DNA from: Diphasiastrum complanatum
Lineage: Eukaryota; Streptophyta; Lycopodiopsida; Lycopodiales; Lycopodiaceae
Length of the DNA stretch: 64,000 bases
Direction: 5' to 3'
Assembly (NCBI GenBank): GCA_029204225.1
Contig: CM055092.1
Coordinates: 13,740,059-13,804,058 of the forward strand
Positions 32,961 through 45,480 of this stretch are shown in pieces. Below the pieces are notes generated by a model. That model was not told the DNA's origin. It did no database searches and worked only from the letters and a program-made list of their open reading frames with translations. The first letter of the stretch is position 1; each line of letters starts with the position of its first letter. A program made the position numbers and the translations under genes.

Positions 32961-34652
32961 TTCATTTATTGTTAGGACAAGCATATTCACAATCATATCA
33001 TGCCCAAATAACTCTCAACATTAACAATAAGACCGGACAACTTCAAGATTCTTTGGCTCAGTATTGACTTTTCCTTGTGACTAGCAAGTAGAGATAATTC
33101 CTTGGAAAAAGCATAACTTTGACTAACTACTAATACATAGGTACTACACAATAGAAAGTTACCTTTTGATTTATGTGTTAGTTCCCTCACTCTAACAATT
33201 CCATGCTTAGACCTAGATTCTGATTTTAAGGTAATTGTTACCCAACTTCTTACTAGCAAAACAACTTAGATTGCCCAATCTTGCTTTGAAATCCTTACTT
33301 TAGTAACTTGTTTCCCACTTCAATGACTTGGCTAACAATACAATCATGGCAAATCTAACAACTTTCAAAAAATATGGAACAAAAAAAACTTCAAAGATGA
33401 TTATACAACATTTCATCATGCCAAGTGAACATGACCAAACATCACAAACCACGTCCAACCCTCAAAGGGGTCCAAAATGAGATGAGGAGAAAGCCACACA
33501 AAAAAGTGCTCCAAAGGAAGCAATTTTTGCCAAACCGAAACAAATTTTTTCAAACTCACAGAGAACATATGGGGCATAAGAGCTTACTCACCTATGACAC
33601 ATTAGAAATACAGCCATCATAGTACTTGTAGTAAGAGTGTAGTAAGAGACTTCTTTGAAAAATTAACTCGTGTACAAATGATAATGAATTATCTAGAAAA
33701 CACATATGCCCTTCTTGCCCTTGTCCAAGGCCATTATGGTGGGCACAATTGTGTAAGATTGGGAAATTACTCACAACAATTGCCAAAACAATTTGTCAAT
33801 ATACCAATATGTCACACCACTCAACACTTGAGGCCCCACCACTTCAATAGAGAAAAGCAATGTGTCCCGCGATAATCGAAAAACGCCAAAATAAATTGTG
33901 TCCATACTTCACCTTGACAACAACAACAATGACTTTATAATTTTCTCCACTAAAACACAAAAACAAAAACATTAAAAAAATTAAAAAAAAAAAGCTCAAA
34001 CGACAATATCACTTAATTGCAACTCATTGTAGTAACCTGAGAGCCAATGCAGGCAGTAGGGAATCTTCATACAAGGTATCAAAAGATTTCTTGTAAATAG
34101 GCCAAAAAGGCCTAAAACATTTTTCCAATCGAGAAGTCATGCCTATGGTCGAGAAATAACCCAAGGTTTTGAGACCTCAAATTTGTTAAAAAGTTTACAC
34201 AGATAATTTCAAAAAGAGTCAGTTAGGACGTATATTTCACTTTTGATAGAATGTGATGATATAAGTAAAGAATGTGGTACATGCACACTTCTTTACACAC
34301 AAATAAAATCACTTCTCTGGATAGAGCATAATAGATAAAGGATTGCAATGCACAATAAAGTCTTGGATCTTTGGCAGCAGTAAATAATTTTTTTTTGCAT
34401 GATTAATCAAGTGATGTGCTACTACGAATCTATAGAAATTAATTTATTGTTGTTTGCTATATGGATGCTTGGTCAGGTGAGAGGTAATCAGGCATACCAT
34501 CAATAGAGCTACTCCTAATTATTCACTTCAAGCACACTACAACCTTACTATAGAATTTCCACCAGGTCGTGTAGTCAGGACTTGTGGTAGTTATTGCACC
34601 TAGAATTTGCTATTCTATATCAAACAGAAGATCGATAAGTGAATTATGAGTG

Positions 34653-34655
<3 letters not shown>
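32961..34655. other. non-coding interval
   Basis: AT-rich sequence with only short open frames. No family signature, LTR pair or tandem repeat was recognised. Confidence 0.5.

Positions 34656-34723
<68 letters not shown>
34656..34723. repeat. (GA)n microsatellite, about 34 units
   Basis: 68 bases of perfect GA repeat preceded by tgtgc. Open frames through it are artefacts. Confidence 0.97.
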
Positions 34724-34727
<4 letters not shown>

Positions 34728-34837
34728 AGAAAAAAAATAACATCAAATATGCAACATGCAGGTCTAGTCGTTATGCTCAAAGTAAGGTCTTTAATCAATA
34801 AGATGACAAAAAATACATCGGCATACTATAAATATCG

Positions 34838-35012
34838 AGTTTTCAGCCACTTTACAAAATAGAGGAGCTACCAAAGAGAGAACCCCAATCTCGTCTGCAA
34901 CTACTTTGCTGAGTACCTTTTACATAATAAATTTCTCAACCGCTTTAAAAAAAGTAGAGGAGCTACCAAAGAGAAAACCCCAATCTTGTTCACAACCATT
35001 TTGCTGAATGCA
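34838..35012. repeat. 95-bp tandem duplication
   Basis: Two copies sharing agaggagctaccaaagaga, accccaatct and ttttgctgaatgc-type blocks, offset by 95 bases (agaggagcta at 34,861 and 34,956). Several differences separate the copies. Confidence 0.75.
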
Positions 35013-35621
35013 TTTTTCCATTGTACAAGGGAGTGCAATAAAGGGGTTGGCCATTTTTCAAAATTCTTATTGCAAGACTAAAAAAAGGAAACAATTAGGG
35101 AACTTGGCAAAAAATGGTGAAAAGAGTGAAGTGTAATGGCTAAGGCTAGTGTAATGACTGAAATGGTGACGAAGTTGTTGTGTATCGGGAAGCGCAACTG
35201 CATGCACTATGAGATAGGAATATAGCTTCATAAAGGCAGGTTGTTCATTCTTAAAACATCTAGGAACTATTCCAATCGGGGTATTAGTTTTCTAGTGATA
35301 GCTGATATGTTTCTAGCATATTCTTCTGTTGCTGACCAATCGGTACAATGCTTGAAATGTAAAAAATGCACAATCAAGAGGAAAGTGTATCACCGGCTGA
35401 GCATCATGTCCCAAAATTCCAATATGGCATGACTGCCGATCTAACTTTGGTAATGTATAGAATATAATTGAGCATCACATTGAATTGATACATTATGTAC
35501 ATATTATAAGCGTTGTCTATAGGACCCCCAATCTATCCTGAAAATGTGTGTATGTCTTCCAGCTAAAGGTTGAAATGCTTTTGATTTGCAAGTGGATCGC
35601 TACAAGAATGGGTACACATAT

Positions 35622-38600
35622 TCAGCTGAAAGAGAGGAATCTTGAAGAAACATATTCCAAAGCTTTTTCCTCCAATAGCCCTTCACAACCCTTCAAGCCC
35701 TTCACTATTGTTTGACAATAAGCAAGAGATGGTGGACATGAGGGAATCAGCCGCTGCTTGAACTTCTCCATGGTTGACAACGAGCACCTACAAAGTTCAA
35801 ACAAAGGCTTTTAAGTGTAAATTTAAGTCCTGTTTATCAGTTAACCTCGGTCCTCCACAACATATATACTAGCTCAGAAAAGTTGTCACTTACGTTATGG
35901 TCAAAATTGGAAGCCCCTCCTTTTCACCTAAATATAAAACTGCACCATACCAAGCTTCCTGAAAGAGAAGTGAGTAACATATAAGACTCAATGCTGCCTA
36001 GCACTAATAAACTGCATCTGCTAGTTAGCTTTATAAAGTTTCATAGAGAACAGGCAAAAGGCGAATGAGGCTTTATATCAGCAACTCGTGATATTACTGA
36101 TGATAAAAAAAAAGCAATTGTCAAAGTGTTCCTTTCTTATCACTAACAAGCTGGATTTCATGTGGACTCGTGACAATTGAAAGAGTTTAGTCATGACTCA
36201 TCAGAAATACCTGGATAATTTCAAGGCAGTGACCTGGTGTAGATGGAAGTCCTTTTTTCATAGAGTCAAAGCTGGATTCGCTTATCCAGCTTTGTCCATT
36301 TTCAGGGTGAATGCAATTTTCTTGGGCAAGGACATCAAAAAATTGTTGTAGGCTGTAAAAGAACATCACTGTGAGTAACCAGATCAAATGAGCTTTAGAA
36401 GAAACGCGATGAACAATAGCATGAACGACTTACGTAATTTTGTACAATCGTAAGTACGTAGATTCTCCTCCATCAGATAGGAATGGGTCCAGAAATGACA
36501 CCCCTCCCAAGCCCCAAGTTTTTGTTTTTGTGTGTCCAAAAAACATGCGATGAGGAGTTACCAGCCAGTCTTCGGCCACAGGAGGGCATTTGTCACATGA
36601 ACCCACATTGGATATTGACATCCCCTCAGCCTGCATAGAAAGTACTAATGCAGTTGAATGGGCATATATGAAACTTTTTTGGTCGAAGAGCAGAAATACA
36701 CCTTTTTTGGTCGAAGAGCAGAAATACACCATGCACATGAGCTATCATAATGAGAAATTTCTACTCGTAACTTCTCACCTGCCCTCCATGAATATAGCAC
36801 ATGAATCTTGGCTTCCACATGTTCGAGCCATAAGCTGCATACCAAACATATGTGATGCCAGGATCACTGATGATTCCTGGAGCTATCAATGGACTGTTAT
36901 AACCTACTTCAGTACGTTTTGCAAAGGTGGGCTCCTCCCCTGCATCTTTACAATGACGAAGCTCCACCTCTCCACCAAGGTCATCATCTTCTTTTTCACC
37001 AGTCTCCATGTCCACTCTTTCATGTTCCGTGACCAGTGAGTTGGAAGCTGCATCTGGAAAGTCATTTTGATTCTCTGGTCCTGTCGTTAGCTGTGCTAGC
37101 AGTTCTATAAGGTCCTTCTGGGAGCCTTCTAAGGCAGAAATAGAGGTCCACTCTTCCTCAGTTCCTCCAGAGGATACTCCGTCACTGAGCTCTGAATAGC
37201 TTGCTTCCTGCAAATGGAAAATGCAAACAATCGCATTAAAGCTGGCTTAAAAGATAGCTTTGGTTTTTAGGTCTACAATCGTTCTTTCTGAAAACAAGTT
37301 TCAAGACAGCCCCGAACAGTGTGGTATGCGACTTTGCTACCTCTAAAATCAAAGCTTGAACAGGAAAAGATTGTACAAAAAGCGCAATGCACAGCTGCAT
37401 GCTGGTTAACTTTCAAATATGGATACATAAGTAGAATATGCTATATAGCATGTATAATACTGGAAAGCTGAGGTTTGAACATCATTCATGAATCAGAAGA
37501 ACAATTATAGAAAAAATGATATAACAAAAAAAATAAAACTCACCTCTTTCAAACTTGGGCGTAATTCAAGTTTTTCCAGACCTTGTAGGCATTGGATTTC
37601 CATCCCTAAAATAGGCCAAAACTTGCTCAGCTCTTGCCGTATCTATTTGAGTTGCACACAATAGGTAGAGAAACTTCTCAGCTACATTTGAATATAATTT
37701 ATGTGTGCAGAATATCAAAGTGTTAGTTAAAAGCTTTAAAGTCTGTCGCAATACACCCAAGTTTGTACATTTCAAAATCTAATAAGCACTAGAGGAATTT
37801 CATATACCTGATGAGCATAGGCCATGCCAGTGTACTATCAGAGCTATAGGAATAACATAACATATCCAGAAAGTACCTCCTTTATCAAGTCCCAGGTTGA
37901 TTGAAAAGGTAGTCTAGTGCTGGAATATGATAGTGGTGGGTCTCCGAGAAGAACATTAAGGCAGGCCAGGTAGGATTTGGCAATTGATTTTAAATTGTAA
38001 CCTCCTTCAAGCACCAAGACAACCTTACCACCTGTAAAATCCATCAACTGCACAAACCATGATAAGTTACACTTCTTGCTGCACAGCATTGGAAAAGGAA
38101 TGGATTACCAAAGTAAAATCCTTAAATGTTGTGCATTGAGGAAAATTACCGGATTGGCCAACCATACAAATTCAAAGATGCTTTGTAAAAAAGTAGGAGC
38201 ATAACATACTGTTTGAATTATATACTACAAATACCCCTAACTAGTATACCTTTAGGTACTAAGCCAGTTATCATTAAGGGCATGTCCTTATGGAACCCAA
38301 GTACCCTAAATTTTCCTAACCTCTAGAAGGTTCCACTAAGGGCCTCTAGATAGTATATATAGGACTGTCATTTAGACATTAGTCATTCATTGATTATTTA
38401 GCTTATTGGTATTGCTTGGGCTCTTCATGGGAGAACTCTTTGCTATTGCTTGTAGGGCTTTAGCCATTGATTATATCAGATGCTCTTGGTCATTGCTTGA
38501 TTGTGTCTATTATAGTCATTTATGCTTCATTGATACAATATCCATAGATTGAGTCTATAACTTGATATCACAGCACTTTCCTTGGTAGAGTGCTAGTTTC

Positions 38601-41600
38601 TCCACACTTGGTGGATCTCCATTTTTCTAGCGGATATGTAGCAGTCTGTGAAGTTCTTCCACTCCCTTTTGTTTAGCAACCACTATCTTTTCTGGCAGCT
38701 GTTTTGGCAAATTCTCTGGGCAATATGTATTGCACTTTCTAGCACCCTATTTGGAAAAGATTTTGGCACTTTTTCATCAGCATTAGTTTGTTGATTTTGA
38801 GAGTCTTTTGGAGGCTCCACCACCTTATTTTTGAGGTTATTTTTTACTTCACTTGCTGGGTTTTCAAGGTAGTGCCTTCCGTTCTTCCTAGTGCCCTGTT
38901 TGGAGGTGATTTCGACACATATTTTATCAACAACTGGTTGTTGGCTTTGGCCTACATTCCAGCCATTGCATCGCCCTCTTTTTATATTTCGTCTATGTTT
39001 ATCGTGGTGATATGACTTCTGAGCATGCGTTTGAGATTGACATGCCTTCAATATTACTTTGACACTTATTCCTAAGTGGCATACATATATTCGTTCTCAT
39101 TCGTCTATCCCTGAGTGGCATGTCCCTTCACATGTGCTTTGCCTACTTATGTTGTCCAATGACGATGCATCTGCTTTTGAGAATCATATTGTGCATGAGG
39201 GTGGTGTCATGGATATTGAGAGTGATACTGATGAGCATCCTTATGAGTCTATTTCTGAGTCACCTTGTAAGCTTCCTTCTGCAAGCGAGGTTGAGCCTTA
39301 TTATGAGAATGAGAGAGTGATAGTATCACACAGTCAGAGAGAGTCATCGTCACACAGTTAGAGCACTTCACATATACAAGTCGATGTTGTGACAATGTCA
39401 CACATTAAATTCGAGTCACAGCTATAGGTTGATGCTGATGTTGCATGTTTTGATGTTGATGCCGATGTAGATGATGTTACATGCTTCGTTGCTAATGCCA
39501 AGCACCTTGGTGTTGCTGCCAAGTGCCTTGATCCTGATGTTGTAGCCGATGCTCAATATTTTGATATGCCCCTTGATCCTATGGTTCCTCTGTCAGATAA
39601 TAATCCAACAGCTCTACATATGTCAGATAGTTATACATTTTCTGATGGTCCCTTTATATTTTCTCTAGCTTTACTTTCTACATCTCTGCTTCAGCTATGT
39701 CCTAGTCCTACTGCTCCTTCAAACCATGTTTTTAAGTTGGTTGATGCAGCCATGTTTCCTTCAGTATCCTTGTGCTTTCATAGATGACTTTTCTGTAGTT
39801 GATGTTGATGCCCTCACTCTCGGGCCTTATGGATCTCTTGGAGTGTTGACCCCTGTTTTCCTAAATACTATTATACATTCTTGGGCATTGCGAATACCTT
39901 GGTCTGTTGCACAAGTATCCATTCTAGTTGTCATCTGTGAGGATGACCTACTTATGCTGCATATTTCTTGCATTCTTGGTTGTTGTATGATCTACTTATG
40001 CTTCCAGTTCCTTGGCATTCCTGGTTGTTGCATATCACTTTGCCTTAGGTCTCATTGTCAAGTTACTGCTATGGTTGCCGAGTTGACATTTTTTTGTGGA
40101 TCTCCTGGGCTATTCGACTAGCTTTGGATATTTCATTTGTTGGGATCCTACACGACAAGACTTTCTTATGGCATTCTTGGGCCATTAGAGTGCCTTCAGC
40201 GAGTTACAGGATCGTTTTGGTTTTTTTTATTTTCTACGTCTATCTCAGATACATCGGCTTACAGTAGTATCACATATGTCCACTCCAATAGAGATACATT
40301 TACAACATGATTTACAGTTGATGTACTATGCCTTGTGGATAATTTGTGTGTTGCTTTTGAAATACTTGTTGTGATGACCTATGTCCTCTCCTTCAATATC
40401 TCCATTGCTGCATGCATTTTCTATTCATGAATCAGAGTATTATTTAGACATTCTATTTTACCTCATTACTTGGATAGTGTACTCTCACATTGCCTCATAT
40501 TTACATTGGGACAGTTCGGAGTTTCCTCACGCCAATTATATGTGGAAACCGGGCGTTTCCAGGGCATTCCCCATATCAGTAGACTTTGCTAGTTATGTAC
40601 ATTGGGGGAGTGGAGTCTGAGGAGCATTTTCTATTCAAATGCCCTGTTTATTATGAGATCAGAGAACACTATCATTGTATCTTCCGTGATTCCCCAGTCA
40701 CACTACATTCAGTGTGTAGCCTTGATGCTGCGTGAGATATTCCTACTTGGTAGAGATATTTGCCAGAGTGGTCAGTATGGACACCATGACTCTCAGACCC
40801 ACATCACCTCTTTTTTCTCCAGAAGAAGCTCCAGAGCAGACCTTTATTTTGTCAGAGGATGAGTCAAATATCCCTTCTCGCGATCTTCGTCGGGATCGAC
40901 AACAACGTAGTGCTTCAAGACCACACTTCATGGCTACCATGAGACTTTGTAGATCCAGAGCCACTGCGAGCAGGCCCACTGTTTCCTCTTCAGTACATGC
41001 ATCATCATCATCATCATCATCATCTATCCTTGCTTTCTTCAACAGGGGTCCTGTGACCTGATCTATCATCGAGTTTGGATTGATTGTTGTACAGCTTTAG
41101 CTACACTGTACTCCATTGTATCGACTCTCAGATCTTTATCAGGAGAGTAGAGTAGAGATCTATCTAGTTTTGATAGGTTAATCATTTTTTATTTAGTAAT
41201 TGTTCTGTTTTTTGAGACATTTATATGCTCCTTTGAGTATTTATCATACTAATCACTCTCCAATAAATTAAAAAAAATAACCAGCGAAAAGCTATGTTTT
41301 GGTCCCCATTATTTAAGCTTTACAACAATCAAAATTTGCAGCTTGAATGCTCAATGAGAAGTCTCTACAAAATTATCTTGCTGAAACGGTTGATTTGTAG
41401 AAAGTAGGAAACTTGATTCTGTGTTAAAAACCCTACTTTCTTCTTGCACCTCAAATTGTGGATCAAATTAGAATCTGACCATCCTTATACTCCATTGAGT
41501 TGTGGTAGGAACTTTAAGGTAGGGCTTGTTCCTCCTTTTCCAGGCAAAATGATCAGATTGAGTTGTTAAAGTTTGATCTTAAGGGCCAGCTCCAACTTCT

Positions 41601-43234
41601 AAAAAGTTCAAAACTTATTCTTCCTTGCCTTGGAAAGTTCTCTGATTTTAATTTGAAAGATCGCTTTACACGATAATGGATACAACAATCGATAGAACAA
41701 TGTAAGTGTTCGAACTAAGATATCAAGACACTCAGCAATCAACTAATTTGCAGGCCAATGTAGAAAAGAACATAGGCTTCTCCCTCGAAGAAGCTCTCAA
41801 TTGCTATGATTCAACCACCAAAATGAGATGAGGCAACGTTTATTTATACTAAACAGAGTTCACTCAGGGTTGGGTGCCACTACAAGAGATCAGGACCTGC
41901 CAATAACTTGAACTAATGATCAAATGCCTTAAAATGGACCTAAGCAACCAAAAGACCAAACAAAGCAATATAAAGTGACTAATTGTTACTTTGAGGGTTT
42001 GAATATGAATTGATGATGAATAAAATAATTACTTTGAATATGAATTGATGATGAATAAAATAATTACATGTCCATCACTAGCTTCCAAGGTACACATCTT
42101 CCATATACATAGAAATAGTAAGATTACCTGGTATAGCTAATAGATTACCTTATGCGTTAACTGTGAATATCCATTGGGTGTTAAACAGCAGCCACCCAAT
42201 GGATCGCCTTCCGCTGCAGGTTAAAAATGAGAATATATCAGCTTTTGAATTTTCTTAACCTACTTGAGATTCCATCAAAAACTAAAGAACTTCCCGAGGA
42301 TTTTTTTAGGCACTACAAATTTGTTAAAAGCAAATGTGAATCTCTTAGTGGTCACTTTTCAGGTGCTCCAGCAATGCAATGCTACAAGAATGCCATACTA
42401 AGGAGCCTGTTATCATTGCAGCAATGCTCATAACCAGGGGCTAACATAAACATCTTATATAGCAAAACATGTCATACTTCCCAAAAGCTACTTTCAAGAT
42501 ACCATAACAGAGCTGTAAACTATAGCTATTTTTGTGAAAAGTGACCTGAATCAAACCCGCCAGAAATAAGAATCAAATCCGGCTTAAATGCTTCAGTGAC
42601 TGGAAGCAATACATTATCCCATACAGCCAAATAGTCAGCATCTCCATAACCACCATGGGGCCAGGGAACATTGATGTTAAAGCCAGCCCCAACATGTCCT
42701 CCAACCATTTTGAGAGATCCACCATCTCCACCTGGATAAAATGCACCATTATCATACCTGCATATGATACAAATCAATAGCTTGACATGTTAAATGACTC
42801 TCATGAGAGACTCGACTGGTGAAGCAAAACATTACCTTTAGGCACAATACTTAAACAGCATGTATAATTCTTATATATGGATGCATTGATGCATATATAA
42901 AAATTAGGCAGCTTCTATAGGCTATAACAAAACAGGTGGAAAAAGCTTATATTGCTCTTTAGTATAGAACTAGCAAGATAGTACAGATCATTAAAAGTAA
43001 AGCCTAGTAATGCATGGTAAAGATCATCAAAGAGATCATGATATGCCTGATTGTAACAAGATAATCAGTTTCTTTGATAATTAAGATATCATAGATTTTG
43101 ATGAAGCCAGCAGATCCCTACCTGTGAACGGAGAAATATAGAACCTGGGGGTCCTCCCAAAACATATTCTGAGTTCCATTTCCATGATGCACATCCCAAT
43201 CAACAATCAACAACCTTCTGATTCCCAACTCTGG
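35622..43234 (-). CDS. HDA5-like: plant class II histone deacetylase, HDA5/HDA18 type, 5' part missing
   Basis: Ten GT-AG exons: 43,122-43,234; 42,546-42,757; 42,149-42,213; 37,877-38,047; 37,544-37,642; 36,779-37,207; 36,434-36,630; 36,211-36,352; 35,894-35,958; 35,622-35,787 (TGA). All phases agree, giving 552 codons. Exons 1-4 encode the C-terminal half of the deacetylase fold: [13 protein letters not shown] (Asp and His zinc ligands), the third ligand in [16 protein letters not shown], and the catalytic Tyr in LEGGYNL. The later exons hold an acidic linker, then [14 protein letters not shown], the YGSN motif of gamma-glutamylcyclotransferase-like folds, as in plant HDA5/HDA18. The enzyme removes acetyl groups from histone lysines. 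The first exon starts in phase 0 with PELGIRR, so exons with the His-His motif and the start codon lie upstream and are not seen. Either they sit beyond a repeat-filled intron or the copy is truncated. No stop or frameshift was found. Confidence 0.93.
36675..36730. repeat. 28-bp tandem duplication in an intron of the deacetylase gene
   Basis: Two identical 28-base copies (ttttttggtcgaagagcaga, then aatacacc) follow each other in the intron between 36,631 and 36,778. Exon edges are not affected. Confidence 0.9.
38150..41280 (+). mobile_element. repeat-like insertion in the 4.1-kb deacetylase intron
   Basis: The intron 38,048-42,148 is much larger than its neighbours. It contains a plus-strand unit with a PBS-like ttgatatcacagcac near 38,562 and coding-like stretches at 39,059-39,360 (acidic) and 39,370-39,800 (Asp/Val/Ala-rich, with repeated DVDAD and gatgttgatgc words). 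It ends in an (ATC)n tract and an A-rich end (ataaattaaaaaaaataa) near 41,265-41,280. No pol domain was recognised. It may be a non-autonomous retroelement. The boundaries are uncertain. Confidence 0.45.
41001..41024. repeat. (ATC)n microsatellite, eight units
   Basis: A perfect trinucleotide run encoding poly-Ser in one frame, inside the deacetylase intron. Confidence 0.95.
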
Positions 43235-44000
43235 CTGCCATGATAGAATGAGTACAGATGAGCGAAAGTTCATGTTCATCTTTTGAATACACATTCACTT
43301 CAGAAAAATATCACACCTTCATTTCTCATATATAAATGTGAGGTTGCCTCCAAACCTCAATGCCTAAGCAATGATGTGATTGTCCTAGATCTTTCATTTC
43401 AAATTCTAAAGACAATTTATTTTTTTTTGCTTGTAAAAGAGCATTACAACTTCCTATCAAAATTATAGCATCCACATACAAGACAATGATGAGAATCTCA
43501 TGATTTTTCCGAAGAATGTAAAGACAAGAATCACATTCACATAATCAAGCATTTGATTATCGTGCTACTTATTACTTTGATGGAGTTCCAAAACTGCTTT
43601 ACTTAATATGTCAAGTAACCGGTTTGTATTGATCGGGCCTCCCAAAACGGGAGAAGTCGATCGAGCTTCGGGAGATGAGGGTTGTCCATCTCCGATAACA
43701 TAATATTCCTCGGTTGCCATTTTCTTACGAGAAATGCAAAAAAAAATTCTTAACTAGTAAGTCACAATGGGCATAAGTGTAAGCATAGCTCATAGAAAAG
43801 TAAGCTTTTTACGAATTAGCTTGCCTAATGGATGCACAAAAATGCAATGTATTATATGTGGGGTTCATGTATTTGCTTTTGTCCCATTAACTGTCAAGTG
43901 TGATTTTGGAGAAAAAAAGAAAAGCTTCTCGCCTTTAAACAAACAAAGCATAGGAAGAAGTTGAAACTAAAGAAGAAAAAAAATTCAATCTAAGCTATAG

Positions 44001-44005
<5 letters not shown>
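43235..44005. other. sequence upstream of the first visible deacetylase exon
   Basis: The expected preceding deacetylase exon, with a GHH motif and an FNNVAVA-like segment, could not be found on the minus strand here or further right. The interval is non-coding as far as I can see. Confidence 0.5.

Positions 44006-44070
<65 letters not shown>
44006..44070. repeat. (CT)n microsatellite, about 32 units
   Basis: 65 bases of perfect CT repeat. It marks the end of the deacetylase-related sequence; a minus-strand gypsy element starts about 150 bases to the right. Confidence 0.97.
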
Positions 44071-44073
<3 letters not shown>

Positions 44074-44209
44074 CTCCATTGCACCAGCCCTCTCTCATGG
44101 CCAGACACATAAGGGGGAGCTCACGCTCCCCCTCTCCACTTTCCTCCACACCTATAACAATGTCCATCAACTCATTCATCTCGAGTAGAGACTCCGTTCT
44201 CCCTCTTGG

Positions 44210-45480
44210 CGTATATCAGCAGGCCTCGGCCACTTCTTAACCACAGCCACCTTGGCTGGATCTTTTGGACAAGTTTGCTACAACCGAAATACCTTCAACT
44301 GTCACTACGTGACCCAAATACTCAACACGAGTCTTACACAACTCTGTCTTCTAAGCATTGGCGTACAAGACAAGCTTGTAACTTGCCAAATACGGTCTTG
44401 AGATGAATCTCATGCTCCTCAACCCTTTACTATAAACTAATATATCGTCAATAAAATTGACGACAAACTTACCCATATAGTCTTGCAAGACATCGTTCAT
44501 GAGCATCATGAACGTGGCTGGTGCATTGGTTAACCCAAATGGCATAACCAAAAACTCATAATGCCCGAAACGGGTTCGGAAGGCCGTCTTCTAGACGTCT
44601 TCATCTCGAATCCGTATTTGAGATCATCCAGTAGATCTTCAATCTTGGGCATTGGATATCTGTGCTTTACACTGATCTTATTCAATCCTCTGTAATCCAC
44701 ACACATCTGAAAACTACCATCCTTTTTCTTAACAAGTAAAATAGGAGAGGCGAAGGGTGAATAACTAGGACAGATGTACCCCAGCTCGAGATACTCCTCC
44801 AGCATCCTTCTGACTTCCTCTTCCTCTTTTAGGCTCCTATAAGGAGGCCTAAATAGTGGACACGCCCCTGGAACGAGCTCAATACCATGCTTAAAGTTCC
44901 ATCTAGGCGGCAATCCCTCTGACATATTACTAATTAGGATGTGTTTAAACTGAGTGTGGATGGCCTTCTCCAACTTACTTGTTGGGTCACATCTTGGCTG
45001 TAGTGAAAATGCATGTGCACTAGGGGATGAAAATGTAAATGAAGTTTCTTGTGGTTCATTAGTGAGTGTGCTATTCTCTTTATTTGCATAGAGGTAAAAG
45101 GAGGATCCTCAACAGATGGTCTCTCCCCCTTTAAGACATGAGACATACCCTCATGCCCAAACTTATACACATGTGACTTAAAATCTATAGCGGGCTGCTT
45201 ACTTGCATGCCATCGCTTACCAAGTACAAAATCAAACTTAGCTAGTTGAGTAATTTCAAAGTCTAACTTGTCGGTATACGTCTAGTATACTTCTAAATAG
45301 ACCCGACAGACTCTTTCATCCCAAACCTCTATTCCCTTACCATCTAGCATCTTAACAGTATATTGGTAATCAGATGGAACAGTAGCTAAGTGAAGCTTCC
45401 TCACCACACGAGAATTGATAATATTATATGAGGAACCGGTGTCAAATAAGACAAGCAAAAAGCTTCACATGCCTTGGTGG
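44210..45480 (-). pseudogene. Ty3/gypsy protease and reverse transcriptase (element 4)
   Basis: From the right: the protease site LFDTGSSYNIINSRVV near 45,420-45,465 with a catalytic Asp, VWDERVCRVYLEVY, then the pre-RT block with LPPRWNFKHGIELVPGACPL. RT reads RMLEEYLELGYICPSYSPFA, LLVKKKDGSFQMCVDYRGLN and YPMPKIEDLLDDL. It then jumps to IRIRDEDV and [20 protein letters not shown] in another frame, so the segment with the first catalytic Asp is deleted. [11 protein letters not shown] (catalytic box, with FIDD) follows near 44,430-44,460, and thumb remnants continue to about 44,230. Stops and frameshifts show that it is dead. Confidence 0.9.

Noticed and set aside
36590-37039. 149-codon plus-strand ORF
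   Set aside because: It is antisense to deacetylase exons whose phases and motifs are clearly correct on the minus strand.
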